Positions 1 to 11,980 are shown, numbered from the stretch's first letter. The stretch: 64,000 bases of DNA from Jaminaea rosea (GCF_003144245.1 NW_020289975.1:372001-436000), one strand, 5' to 3'. A program made the numbers and translations. The notes: a model not told the origin generated them from the sequence alone.

Positions 1-1765
1 CCGGCCGCCTCTCTCTCCCTCCTACTCCTTCGCGAGAATGTCGTTACCTCGCTGAGGAGCATTTCGAAGTTGAAAACTGACCGATCGGCGCGCAGCTCAA
101 GGTGCTTGGCGGCGATGAGAAGCATAAAAGGCATGGTAGGCAGGCGGTGCAGGACGTCTTGATCGTCGATTGCGCCATTGTAGAGGACTTGGGAGGAGAC
201 AAATCGGCGGGGCGAGAGGGTGGGAAATGTTGGGCTCAGTGATGCTATGCTCGGGTATAGGGACTGGAAGAGCAGCTGAGCATCTTTGCTGACGTCGATC
301 ATGGCTTGCAAGGTTTCAGTGAAGGTATCGCTGGCGAGGAGCGTCTGCGAGCAACAAAGAAGTTAGAGACTGCGTATCATTGCTCGCATCGGCTGAGCCA
401 CTCACCTGAACATCTTTCGCCCATGCCTCATCAAGCTGCGCATCTTGTCCTTCGCCCGCGCTCAGCGCCTTGCCCACAAGTTGTTTCCACTCATCGAGCG
501 CACTAGGAGGGTAACACTGCACGATCCGATGAGAGAAGCGCGATTTGACACGCTTCTCGAGAAGATCTGTCGTGTCCGGCCTCCTCGTCATGCCGACGAT
601 GGCCAGACCTGGCCGATACGAGCCCGACTGCACGGCGTCGAGGAGACAGTACAGGAGCGCTTGTCGTGGCCGCGTTGTCAGGAGATCGAAGGAGTCGAGT
701 GTGATGATGAGGGGTCTTGCTGACGAGCTGGTCGAAGAGGATGAGGCAGATGCTAGCATCGATAGGATGGAAGACGTAGTGTTGGAAAGGGATGACTGCG
801 GGCGCAGGACTCAGGTTGTGAGTCGTTGGTATCGAGTGACGCGCCCCCCTATTGCGTATTATGACTTACAAGGACAGCCGTACCCAGCGCTGCCTTCTCT
901 TCATCATCTTCCTCGTCCACATTGTTGATATCGCTCTGACGCCCATCGCGATCTTCGCCTTCGTGCTCCTCATCGTCTTCCTCTTCCAGGTCCAGCTTGT
1001 CATCCTGGCCGATGGATAGAGCGCCGAGCTGGATCAGCTGTTGAGCCAGCTCCCTCATCGCAACGCGATCTGTCGTGCACCTCCGAGCTGAGATTTGGAC
1101 ATGGTGATAGGAAGATGGAGATCCGAGCGAAGCCAGACTCGTCTTCAAGATCTGGAAGCGGGGTCCCGAAGCATCGTATCTTTGTAAATGCCACCATTGA
1201 GCCGCAATGACACACTTGCCTGACTCACAGCATCCTTTCCACTGCCTCTCGGCCCCACCAGGAGGATGCTGTTGCTCTCCCCCCTTTGTACAGTCGCCTT
1301 GAGGGTCTGTTCAAGCGTCACCGCCTGCTCTTGTAGGCAGACGAGGTCGTCGGTGGTGGTCACATGACCTGAGAGGCGATTCAGCACTTCTTGACGTTTC
1401 CTGTCGAGGCCGATCGTGAGCTTTGCTTTGTCGAGACGGACAAGCGCAGGTTGCGAAATTTCTGCGTCGCGGTCGTCATCGCCGTGATCGAGGTCGAGGA
1501 GCTCGTTTGCAACATCATCGTCATCATCCAAGACCTCATGGCCATTCGATTGTCGCGAACGTTTGGCGCCTCTCCTACTCGAAGAAGGCTGTTTCGTGCC
1601 CTCTGCCTCCCCCTGTCTTGATCGTTTTCTTGGCGTACCAACCGCTGCGGGCATCACGATCCCTGACTTGCCTCGAGGTTTGAAAACGTTGCGTGATCTT
1701 GATGAGGCCCCTCGTTGATAGCGCGAGATTGGTCGGGAAGACGGAGAGAGCGAGGCGAAGTCCAT
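1..1765 (-). CDS. ORC4: Origin recognition complex subunit 4, C-terminus beyond window
   Basis: This is the ORC4 AAA+ subunit of the complex that marks replication origins and loads MCM in the nucleus. I read four exons: 1229-1765, 870-1151, 406-795 and 48-344. The introns are GTGAGT..CAG, GTAAGT..CAG and GTGAGT..CAG, all phase 0, and a fourth donor GTAACG at 47-42 runs off the window. About 502 residues are present. In order they are a basic serine-rich N-terminus, a P-loop (GPRGSGKDA), an acidic low-complexity insert, a Walker B-like strand (LIITLDSFDLL), the FSHRIVQCYPP segment after the sensor region, and the conserved KHLELRADRSVFNFEMLL stretch in exon 4, which is diagnostic of Orc4. The start is the first ATG on this strand; the open frame extends further upstream but without ATG. 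The Walker A position usually Thr/Ser is Asp, and the Walker B Glu is Ser. Confidence 0.9.
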
Positions 1766-3442
1766 CTTTCGGCCGTGTTTCCGAATCGCTGGACGGGTGG
1801 AGAAGCGGGGACGACGGCAGCCCAGCTCTTCCGCACTCAAGCTCTCAATACGGCCACGCACACGCACCTCCTGTTGCTGCACTGTCGAATGGATCCTTAA
1901 TCGATTCGCACGACGAGACAAGCAGGCAAGCGTTAGCGCCCGAGGCAGCAGTCATCTGTCATCACTGATCAGGCAGGCAGGCAGGCAGGCAGGCGAGCAG
2001 GATCGCATCGTGCTGCGTCGCAGCAAATCGTGATGCGAGATTGAGGTGGCCGGAGAGCGACTACTGCTGTCTGCGATGCGATCTCGATTGCACTTGCTTG
2101 TCGTTGGTCATGTGTGGTCTTCAGCATTGAGCAACAAGCAGGCAAGCAAGCAAGCAACAAGGGACTGCCACGCATGCGACAGTCTCCCCAGTCTTGTTTA
2201 CACTGTCGCCCTCCTTCGTTCGCTCCAAACGCCGTTTCTTCATGCCGTCTCCTCTCGCCGTTTCTACCGGTCTCTCCGAGATTGATTGTGGCTCAATCGT
2301 AGAGGTCGAAGTCGAAATCGAGTTTGCGCTTGTCCGCTACTGCTGCACCGCCCGGTCTTCCAAACTGGGTCCAATTGATGACAGCTCGTCGATCCCGGGC
2401 GGCGAGACAGCGTCATCCATGAGAAAGGCCCAAGCTAAAACACTACACTCGCCTCTCGTTGAAGCAAGTTGGCGGCGGGGCGAGCGTGCAACCGAGAGCA
2501 GGGCGGCGTTGAGGCGAATGGGGGAACACAGTTGGAGCAGGCGAGCAGAATTGTGGGCGACTTGATGCAACTGGAAGAGCAGATCGCTCACTCCTCGCTG
2601 CTCGCCCGCCCGCAGAAAGGCAGAGGCAGGCACACGCATGCTTGCTTTGGATGCAGGCGAAGGCGAAGCCGACGCAGAGAGCTCTTCCTGGCTCTCACAG
2701 CTCGCGAGTGCTTCTCCTCTCCCTCTCTCGCCCAGCGAATGACGCTCGTCGTGCAGTACCAGATTCATCACGGGCGACCAAGTGACATCCGGTCGATCAC
2801 AGCCACCTCCTCTCTTCCCTACCTGACCTCCGTTTCCTTTCTATTCTTTCTCATCATCAATCGTCATCTTGCCGCTCACTTAAGCTCAAGGTTGCCCGTC
2901 CAAGCTGGGGTACCAAACCTTTGGATCGACTTGTCGACGACATCCGCTCGAAGAGGAGACGCGGAGAGAGAAACTCTGCTCCAAGAAAGAGGAGCAGTAG
3001 GGCTGCGCAGCCCAGCCACGCAGGCCGCGCTCTCCGCAACGGCGGCCACTCGTTTCAAGTCCAGCCTCGACGACGACGCCACTTGAGGCACCGTCCCAAG
3101 ATATCGTCGCTACGGGGTGAACAGAGGCACCAAGGAACGACGACAACGGCGACAGCGACTGCAGCGAGCAGCATTGGCTGACCGGCTGACAACGTCGACA
3201 ATCAAGACGACTTTGCTGCTCGTCTTCCACTTGTCCTCCATTGATCGTTGGGTGTCGTCGCAAGGCCAGACGCGCTTTCCTCCCTCCAATCTCTTTCGGT
3301 CTCCTCATCCTCGCCTTCGTCGCAGCCACGCGCACGCCCGTCCTTCCTTGCTTCCATCCATCCACCTAGGCATCGTCACCTCTCCATAGGATTACACTCT
3401 ACACCTCGCGGCCGCCATCTCTGCATTTAACGGCTGGCCGCG
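1766..3442. promoter_or_regulatory. Divergent intergenic region, ORC4 / peroxiredoxin
   Basis: No confident gene lies here. An (AGGC)6 microsatellite occupies 1971-1994, and a related CAAG/CAGG-rich patch lies near 2135-2160. From about 2775 to 2870 the + strand is very pyrimidine-rich, as fungal promoters often are just before the transcription start. The + strand has no ATG from 2742 to 3442, which fits a long leader for the peroxiredoxin. A short open frame on the minus strand ends at 2293 (see findings). Confidence 0.6.
1971..1994. repeat. (AGGC)6 microsatellite
   Basis: Six perfect tetranucleotide units upstream of ORC4. In the sense of ORC4 the repeat reads as GCCT/TGCC. The same motif recurs at 6636-6659 and 58343-58370. 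Confidence 0.95.
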
Positions 3443-5961
3443 ATGCTTCCTCGAGTTACTGTGAGTGATCAGGAGCAAGACGTCCAGGACAAGGTTCGAG
3501 CGGATGGCGGTTGGCGCATGAGGCTAACTCACCATCTCTGCGCGGCACATAGGCATTTCCCATCCTGCCCGAGGGCCATTTGGTGTACAAGGCGTCGACG
3601 GGTTTGAGGATACCGGCAAGAGAGAAGACGGGCTGCCCATTGATTGGCAATCTGGCGCCGGAGATCATCTTGAGAGACCAGCTGGGACGAGACTGCGTGC
3701 GTACACGGAAACTACGTCTTGTTCAGCTGCATCTGTTTCTGACCTGACGCCTCACGGATGCTACCTCTTTTCGCTGACAGTCACTTCATGCCACCATTGA
3801 GCTTGGCCGCCCCATCGTCCTCTTCTTCTTCCCCCTTGCTGGTTCGCCACAATGCACGGTAGAATCATGCTCGTTCCGAGATGCCCTTGGCGACTCGGCC
3901 GTCTTCGCCGAGCTCGACGCAATCGTCATTGGCATCTCCCAAGATACGCCGGAGACGCTGCGACGCTTCGTCGATGAGCATGACCTTGGCTACATTATCC
4001 TCAGCGATGCCAAGCGAGAAGCCATGCAAGCTTTCGGCGTCAACAAGACGTGGCTGGGCCTCATCAACAATAGGTGTACGTTCGTCATCGATCACGAGGG
4101 CATTGTGAGGGGCATGTGCGAGGGTGTACTGGATGCCAAAGGCCACAACCAATTTGCAGAGAGGTGGCTCGTTCGCATTGAGCATGAGCTGGCCGGACGC
4201 ACAAAGGAGAGGATGCTTGACGATGACGAGGAGCATGGAGCGGTCAAGACGATGGCGACCGACGAGGCGTCAGGCAAGAGAATCAAGCACGGCCGAGAGA
4301 ACAGTGCCAAGGGTGCCGGCATTGATCAGGCTCCTCGCTACGGCGCCGCCCCACGGACGACGCCCACCGGTTCTCTCAAGGCGAAGAAGTCAAATGGCGT
4401 ACGCGACTTCCTTGCGCAGTTCTCATCGCCAGACGGCCATCCACTTCCTGCTCTTGGGGGTGCGACCTACGTGAAGCAGATGCATTCGCAGCCGCTCACA
4501 CCGTCGTCAAGCCAAGACAAGTCTTCCGAAAAGGCTCCGTCTCGATTCCGCAACGTCTTCCGTGGCGGCAGAAAAGGCACGCCCCCTCCTGTCCCACCGA
4601 CATACGAGAACTTCGACGAGGACATCCGAATGTACGGGCAGACGGACAGTGTGGGTAGCGGCAGCGGCAGCGGCAGCGCAGAGCGGATGACTGCAAGCGG
4701 TAGCACGGGTAGCCATCGCGAAGCCGGAGATCGCACCTCGTTGAAGAGCTCTGGTAGTGGGTCGAGGAGCACGCGAGACACGTCCAGCAGTCAACATCGC
4801 GGGCATAGCCGCAATGCGAGTGTGGGCTCATCGACAAAGGTCCCGACCTACGATAGCGTCGCGCCAATCGTCTCCCTCAGGTCAAAGCCCACGTCTTCGT
4901 CGACAAATGATGGGCCCGCTGTTCCTGCCAAGGACTTTGCGATGCCACCGAGACGGCCACAAGTAGCAGAGACAGGCGACCTGTCCAATGGCACCGTCAC
5001 GCATGGTATGGATCGGTTGTCTGTACAAGACGACGGCGCTATCCCTCGTCGATCTCGAGATGCCCCCGATGACGTACCGATGGACGCGACGGATGATGCC
5101 GACGATTCAGAGGAATTTGTCACCCAGCTAGCGAACGGACAGATCGAGGTCACACCTAGGGAGCAGCGCTTCAACGTACCCATCAGCTCAATCATCGACC
5201 CTGCGCCACCCATAGTTCAGGCGCCGCCAAGGACGACGTCTAGAGCACCTGCCTCAGCACAGTCGTCATCTGGCTCTCGACCCGGCTCAGCTCGGTCCTT
5301 GGCTGACCGATCAGTCAACGGCAGCCCCAGAGGCAAGCAATCGACGTCGCGCAGAGAATCCGAAGAAGACTTCGGTCGACGCACTCCCAATGGACGGGGC
5401 ACCCCAACGGCTCTCGGTCCTCCCCCTCCACGACCGACATCGAGATCAGCGCAGCGGCAACAGCAAGCGCAGGCTGCGGCTCAAGCGCCTTTGAGTCGCG
5501 CGTCCCTTGAGAGCCTAGGCGGCGCTCAAATCCAGAGTGCGAAGCGAACGACGATTCACAAGGATGCGACTCAAGTGTCACCTCGACGTGGCGACTCCTT
5601 CACGAGCGTCACTACGGCCAGGCCGCGGATCATCACGCCGCGGACCTCGCCTCGTGTTGATGCCCCACCACCAGCAGGTTCGGAGGAGCGGCCAAGTTCT
5701 GCCGCAGCGAGACAGACCAACATCCCAAAGCAAGCCCCTGTTCCAACGCATCCCCCGCCGCCCGTGCCTGGCCCCAACGGCAATGGCAGCGGCGCCGAGG
5801 AGCTGGGTACCAGCCCGCGTAGCTTAGACTCCCTCACATCGTCGAGCAATCATTCGCTCCCTTCCCTTTCCTCCCAACGGCGCCCCTCGGATACCGCGAG
5901 CATTGCGAGTGTGGGCACGTTTGGCAGGAGAGTGAGCGTCGCAGAAGTCATGCAGTTCTAA
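3443..5961 (+). CDS. PrxQ/Dot5-type peroxiredoxin fused to a long disordered tail
   Basis: This is an AhpC/TSA-family thiol peroxidase of the bacterioferritin-comigratory (PrxQ) type, which reduces peroxides using thioredoxin. Exons are 3443-3460, 3553-3696 and 3781-5961 (780 aa). Both introns are phase 0; the first carries a GCTAAC branch point. The peroxiredoxin domain spans roughly residues 25-195. SPQCTVESCSFRD holds the peroxidatic Cys79 and, five residues on, the resolving Cys84, as in PrxQ. Later landmarks are VIGISQDTPETLRRF and CTFVIDHEGIVRG. Everything after about residue 210 is low-complexity: Ser/Gly/Pro/Arg-rich, with PPPVPPTY and several PxxP stretches. Ordinary PrxQ proteins are near 150-220 aa, so the tail of about 570 residues is unusual. 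The frame is uninterrupted through it, so I treat it as one gene. The start ATG is the first ATG on this strand after position 2741. Confidence 0.85.
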
Positions 5962-6453
5962 GGGTCGAGCGTGCGAGGGGAATTACTCGTGCGGTGCTTT
6001 TTGGCTCTAAGCAGCCTCATCATATGATCTGTCTCTCTAATCTACTTCTCATCTCGTACCGCGAACTCTAGTTGGATCTTGTAATCTGTCGACTTTGCTT
6101 AACACCACCTCCGTTGGCATTCATGAACGAGCGCAACCTTGACTTATCTCGACCATTTTTTCGATGGTAACGATGAGGAACAGCTGTCTCCCACCTCATT
6201 GCCTATCCACGTCGCGCTTGTATTCCATGGTATTTGCCGCGGCCTTTGCTTGCCAATCGCGCCGCCTACCATCCATCCACTTGTCATCGGCTGCATGTAT
6301 TTCCCCTGCTCCCGGCCTTGATCCGGACGCGGCCCGGGCTGATCCTCCGGCTCATCGAAAAGTACCAGGCAGCAGCGCCACTGGGCCCCGCTCGAGGGTC
6401 TCGATCTAGTCGATTGGCGAATTTCGTGGCCGCACACGGATCCAGTCTCCAAG
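5962..6453. other. Intergenic, peroxiredoxin 3' side and kinase upstream region
   Basis: I see no gene here. The first part should be the peroxiredoxin 3' UTR. The open frames on both strands are short and lack conserved motifs. Confidence 0.5.
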
Positions 6454-9400
6454 ATGAGACGCGGCGGGAGAGCGGGAGCCGCGGGTGAGCTGCCTGGGAC
6501 TGGCGAGCAGCAGCGGACAACGAGGGTGCAGTGGACGACGCCTTGCTCGACGCGCTGCTGTGAGAGCCAGCCGGCCATTGAAACTCCTCTTGCCCTTTCG
6601 CAGCAAGCCTCCTTCTCGGCGCCTACAGAGCTCCTTGCCTGCCTGCCTGCCTGCCTGCCCACCAAGCAGCAGCTTTGCTCTTTGCCTTTGGCGGCGTTGA
6701 CGACCGGTCTTCATCTCGTTAGCATCTTCTTTTCTCCTCCTCGTCCATCATCAACTCCCTTCTCGTGCAACCTCCGGCCGTCGGACTCTACCGCTCCCCG
6801 CCTACGCCCCTCTCCGACTCCACTTCACACCTCTGGATCTCATCCACAGCGACGACGACGACGCGTATCCAGGGCAAATTGCATCTTTAGGCGTCTCTCC
6901 CTCACTACTCCAAACGACTCCCAATCATCAAGAACGCCAACCACTGGCCTGCGGGCTGATCAATTGCCAACCTGACGCCATCATCTAACTCTCGCATAGC
7001 TCATCATCCTCGCCACACCACTGAGGCGTATACCGAATCTACATCTACCCCATCTGACACGAGTGCTCTAGGATCCGCAACTGGACAGGCAGAGGGACAG
7101 CTCTCGACTTTCACAGAGTCGTTGGGGGCCAAGGGGGAGGAGGAAGCATCAGAATACGGTTCAAATCTGGAGGCAGGGCGTCAACAGCAAAGAGTCAAGG
7201 GTCTCACGCCTGCATCTCCGGAGCTATCCCCATTCTCCGATCCTCAATACCTTCAGCGCAGAGAAAGCACTCAATCCGAAGGCGCAGCATCGTCGACGTC
7301 CTCTTCAGCTCGCTCGCGAATCACCGCAGTCAGCTCGGCCACAGGTGGACGACGCAGGCCTCGAGAGGAAGACGTGCGAGAACCAGACGCAACAGACGAA
7401 GTCACGTCTGCTCCTCTAGCCCTCTCAACGAGCTACGACAGCAACCAATCCGAGGGCAGCTCTGGCTTCAAGCGACAGAGGACGACCCCCGCACGCGAGA
7501 CTGTGCCCCCAGCCTCTCTCAGCTCGCCTTCATCTAAAGCTTCCCGTCCTAAGATCCGACGAGCGCCTAGCAGCTATCGCTTGACCGACTCGTTTGCCAA
7601 CTCTTCTCTCTCCGAGAACTTGACCAGAGCAGCAAAGAACGGCAAGGCTGATCTAGACTCGCCGAACCACAAGCAGCAATCCTCGCACCATCATACCGCA
7701 TACACCCCGTCACCTTTGGCCACTATGATGGACCTCGATGAGTCTCTGCGGGCTCTTTACTTTGCTCCGATCCCATTGATCGTCCTCGACTCGAACCGCT
7801 ACATTCGCATGCTCAATCGACCTGCCGAAAGACTTCTCGCAACAACTTCACAGGCCAGCGTCGGCATTCGTCTCGAAGGTTGGGTATTGCCTGCCTTTAG
7901 ACAAGGATTCACTCAGGCATTGAATGATGCAGCGCAGTCTTCGCGCGGCAAGAACTGGAATCTCCCGATCTACACTCGCCTGACCTTCATGGAGGGCGTC
8001 AGCGAGACGGCCGAGCCACAACCCGACCATGTCGTTGGCGCAGAGTGCTCCATCTCTGCCTGGTTCCCAGCCGACCAGCTCTTTGCAAGCTCTACAACGA
8101 CATTCGAAGGCGGCGATACCGGGGACAGCTTCGCTTCTGGTCCTGCGTCGCCAACGAGTACCATGGACCTCTCGCCTCAAACGACGCCTATGTTCGAGCA
8201 GACGCGCAGCCTCGACGCTGTTGTCAAAAGCTCAAAGGCCTCCGCGCCGCCTCAGAACCTTTTACACGAAGCTTACTACACACTCAGTCTCATGCCGACC
8301 CAGACGAGGGAGCGTAGAATGAGCCCGACCGAAGCGAAGATTAGTAAGGCAGACGTCCTTAGAGACTCGCTCTTGCACACGTTGGACATGCCTCTCATGG
8401 CGCTCTCTCGTGACGGCAACACGCTCGTGCGAAACCGAGCCTGCGACGAGACTCTGAAGTGGTTTGAGAAGAAGGCTCCCATTCCGAACGTCTTGCCACC
8501 AGAGGCACCTGATCCGCTGGCGGAAAGTCCATCAGTGGATCTGAGTTGGCTCACCGACGCCATGACTTGCTACACCGAGGACTTCTCTCAGCTTTTCCCT
8601 CCTCACAAGTTCCCAATCTACCGCGCTGCCGTCCTCGGAGAGAGACCGCCGGTGGTCAACGTCGGATGCGTAGCCGCGGGCACTGGTCTCCGTCGCGTGT
8701 TCAAAGTCGATGGCCAGCCGATAAGGGACGCTGGCGGTTACGGTGAGCATGTCGGTGGTGTCATTCAGATTACAGATGTCACCGAGGAGCTCCAGCAGCG
8801 CAAGGCTATGGCTCAGAAGCAAGGAACTGAGTGAGTGCACACGAACATTTTGGGGTAGACGATTACGGCTTGACTGACGAGCAAAGCATTCTCATTACCT
8901 TGTCTCACAGATACTTCCAGACTATCTGCGAGTCACTTGCACAGCTCGTCTGGGTCACAGATCCTTCGGGCTACCACGAATGGTACAATCAGCAATGGTA
9001 CGATTACACGGGAGCAACAAAAGAGCAGTGTCTGGGCGTAGGCTGGTCAGGAGTCTTCCACCCCGAGGACATGCCAGAGACGTCGAAGAGATGGTCACAT
9101 TCCCTGCGCACCGGAGAACTCTATTCGACCGAGTACCGCTGCCGCCGCCACGATGGACAATATCGTTGGTTCTTGGGTCGAGCTCTTCCCCTGCGTGATC
9201 CAGAGACTGGAGCCATCACCAAGTGGTTCGGCACCTGCACCGACATCCATGACACTGTGGTAGCTCTCGCGGCCAGTCGGCAGTCTCAAGACCGTCTCGA
9301 GAATGTCATCAACCACGCCGCCATGACTCTCTGGGCCGTCGACTTGAACGGCATCATCACCGTCGCCGAAGGGCCAGGCGTTCGTCAACTCAAGCTTCTC

Positions 9401-11980
9401 GGCCCTGGTACCCCTGGAGGGACTGGCTCGGACGAGAGTGGCTCGTCAGGCTCCAAGCGCTCATTTATGATGCTCTCCTCGGGCAAGGAGGCAGCGACGA
9501 CGGCCTCGGGCGAGGAGAGCCAGAGCGACCACGGAGCATTCAGTCCCAGTGCCAGTCACACGACCGCTTCACGCTCAAAGGTCTCGCAGCACCGCAAGCA
9601 AAATCGCAGCATGATCGGCAAGTCCATCTACTCGGTCTGGGGTGATGCGCCTCGCGTCTTCATTGCCAAGGCCCTCGCTGGCGAGTCGTGCGTCGAAGAG
9701 AGTGAGATCGAAGGTCGATGGTTCCGAACGCAGTATTCGGCCATCCGCAACGAAGAAGTCACTGAGGGTGGCGATGGTCAAGGAAAGATCATCGGTGTCG
9801 TGGGAGCAAGCATGGACATTACAGATCGTAAGCGCGCCCAAGAACAGATGGAGCAGTCGCTCAAAGACAAGGCCAGGGCAAAGGCTGCAGAGACGGCAGC
9901 AAAGGAGGCCAGCAGGCTCAAGTCTGAATTCCTCGCCAACATGTCACATGAGATCCGTACTCCCATCGCTGGGGTCATCGGCCTCTCCGAGCTTCTCCTC
10001 GATACCAAAGGCTTGACAGGCGAGGCGCGCGACCTAACGGAGAACATCCAGCGATCCGCTGACGCTCTTCTCACTGTCATCAACGACGTGTTGGATTTCT
10101 CCAAGGTCGAGATTGGCAAGCTCGATATGGAGAAGACGCCGTTCTCGCTCAACCTCGTCTGCCGCGACACGATCAAGATGCTTTCCTTCGCCACTTCCAA
10201 GAAGGGCCTTGCCTTCTCAGAGCAGTGCGATCTGCGACACCAAGGCCTGCTGTTGGGCGACGCTGGCCGTGTACGTCAAGTTCTCACCAACTTGCTCACC
10301 AACGCTATCAAGTTCACAGAGAAGGGCTCTATCAGCCTGACGATCCGCGAGATCTCTGAGGACGACCAGAACATCACTGTCCGCTTCGACGTTCAGGACA
10401 CGGGGTGCGGTATCTCGCAGGCAACCCTGGGCAAGCTCTTCCAGCCTTTCAGCCAAGCCGATCCTTCGACGGCTCGTCGCTTTGGAGGCACTGGCCTAGG
10501 CCTGACGATCTGCAAGAACTTGGTCGAGCTGATGCACGGGCAGATTGGACTCGACTCAGTGGAAGGCCAAGGGTCCAAGGCTTGGTTCTCGATCCCTTTC
10601 GTCAAGGCGCAGGAAAGCATCAAGGCTGCTCCTGACACGCCGGCTTCTGCGACACCGGCTTCATTGGGCGTCAGCAGCGATCCTCTGCGTCGAGAGAAGC
10701 AAGACGTTTGGATCCTCGTCGCAGAAGACAACGTGATCAATGCTCAGATCGCCCTCAAGACTCTCAAGAAGATTGGCTTCAACGCACGCATCGCCGAGAA
10801 CGGCAACCGAGCACTCGAGGAGCTGGCGCGACAGCCGTACGACCTCGTCCTTATGGACTGCATGATGCCAGAGTGCGACGGCTATGAGGCGACGACGCGT
10901 CTGCGCAAATCCGAGAACCAGGAGGTGAGGACACTGCCTGTCATTGCGCTCACCGCCTCTGCCATCAAGGGCGACCGCGAGCGAGCTCTCGCTGCAGGCA
11001 TGAACGACTACCTCAGCAAGCCCGTCAAGAGGCCCGCCCTCGAAGCCATGCTGTCCAAGTGGTTGTTTGACCAGAGCACCAGACAAGCCCTATCGCGGTA
11101 CCTCGCGCCGGTGAGCCCCTCGGTGAGGTCAGAACGCTCGTCTTTTGACATCAACATGGCCGATGAGCATGCGGTGGGCCGAGCGGCAGGAGGTGACCTC
11201 TCCAATCTAGGCATGGATCCTGCGGGGGCCGCCGCTGCCGCTGCCGCCATCAATGCTGCCCTTGGCGTTGGGACCAGTGGGGACGCGCGCTCGACACTGA
11301 GCGATGATGGGCCACGCAACCATAACGACGATGCCGATGAGGCAATGGCTCCGACCCCGAGTGCTCAAGATGTTCCCGAGCTGACCGAGGCGGCCAAAGC
11401 GGCGATCCAAGCCGGAGACCTCGATACCCTCATGAAAGAGGCCCACGCCATGGCTACCACTCCTTCGTCAACGGGCTCTGCCTCTGCGGCTTCCAATGCG
11501 CAAGGCCTAGTAGCTGCCCTCGAGAGAAGCGGCACGGCTAACACAGCAGCACTAGCAGCCGCATTGCAGCCCAGGCGCTCTTCAGCAGACGACGCCAAAA
11601 AAGTCCGCATAGCAGAGGAAGCGACGAAAGTGCTGGCTGCAGGCGCCTTGAAGCGCCCAACTGTAGGCCCGAGGAGCAAGTCGCACGGGTCAGCCGCTGA
11701 TGGTAGTCATGGCAGCGAGAGCGGCATCAGCACCCCTGGCGCGGGCGGCAGCGCCGGGACGATGGCGCCGGGCTACCCAATTGCGCCATCGATGGTGAGA
11801 CGGTCTAGTCGCGCGCAAGGGGGCATGGGTCGTGATCTCGACTCGGAGATGCTGCGCGCCTTGGACCGTCAGCCCGAGATGTCGCAGAAGAGCACTATCA
11901 CCCCGCCGGATGAGGAGGCAGAGTCGAATATTGCTGCGGATCAGGCTGCCGTTGTCGAGAAGCAGGGCGATCAGCAGTAG
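6454..11980 (+). CDS. PAS-containing hybrid histidine kinase
   Basis: This is a sensor kinase that autophosphorylates on His and passes phosphate to its own receiver, and through an HPt protein to response regulators such as SKN7. Favoured exons are 6454-6484, 7000-8830 and 8911-11980 (1,643 aa). The 80-bp intron at 8831-8910 is certain; the 31-nt first exon is a guess based on GTGAGC and CTAAC..CATAG signals with matching phase. If it is wrong, the first ATG in the frame is 7725, giving 1,391 aa. Domains by coordinate: PAS about 7740-8150; PAS 8911-9250 ([13 protein letters not shown]); a third PAS-like segment 9300-9820; HisKA with H-box [12 protein letters not shown] near 9940; HATPase with [11 protein letters not shown] and GGTGLGLTI; receiver 10710-11070 with [16 protein letters not shown] and YLSKPVK. 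An Ala/Ser-rich tail follows. No HPt, GAF, HAMP or membrane segment is seen, so it is probably cytosolic. Confidence 0.88.
6457..7724 (+). other. ATG-free stretch before the kinase PAS core
   Basis: No ATG occurs in any + frame for 1,268 nt, although the other strand has many. The first half is CT-rich leader-like DNA. From 6960 the kinase frame is open without a stop up to the first in-frame ATG at 7725 and encodes Ser-rich, protein-like sequence. Confidence 0.85.
6636..6659. repeat. (TGCC)6 microsatellite
   Basis: Six perfect TGCC units upstream of the histidine kinase coding region, inside either its leader or its proposed first intron. It is the same motif as the repeat upstream of ORC4. 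Confidence 0.95.

Noticed and set aside
1145-1230. Read-through of ORC4 intron 1, giving VSLRLNGGIY, which resembles the Orc4 RLNG motif
   Set aside because: That frame stops soon after. Splicing GTGAGT at 1228 to CCAG at 1152 restores the frame into SYHHVQISARR and VAMRELAQQL, which aligns better to Orc4; the RLNG look is coincidental.
2469-3086. 205-codon + strand open frame upstream of the peroxiredoxin
   Set aside because: It has no domain and overlaps minus-strand frames of similar length. The interval carries leader features (pyrimidine block, no ATG).
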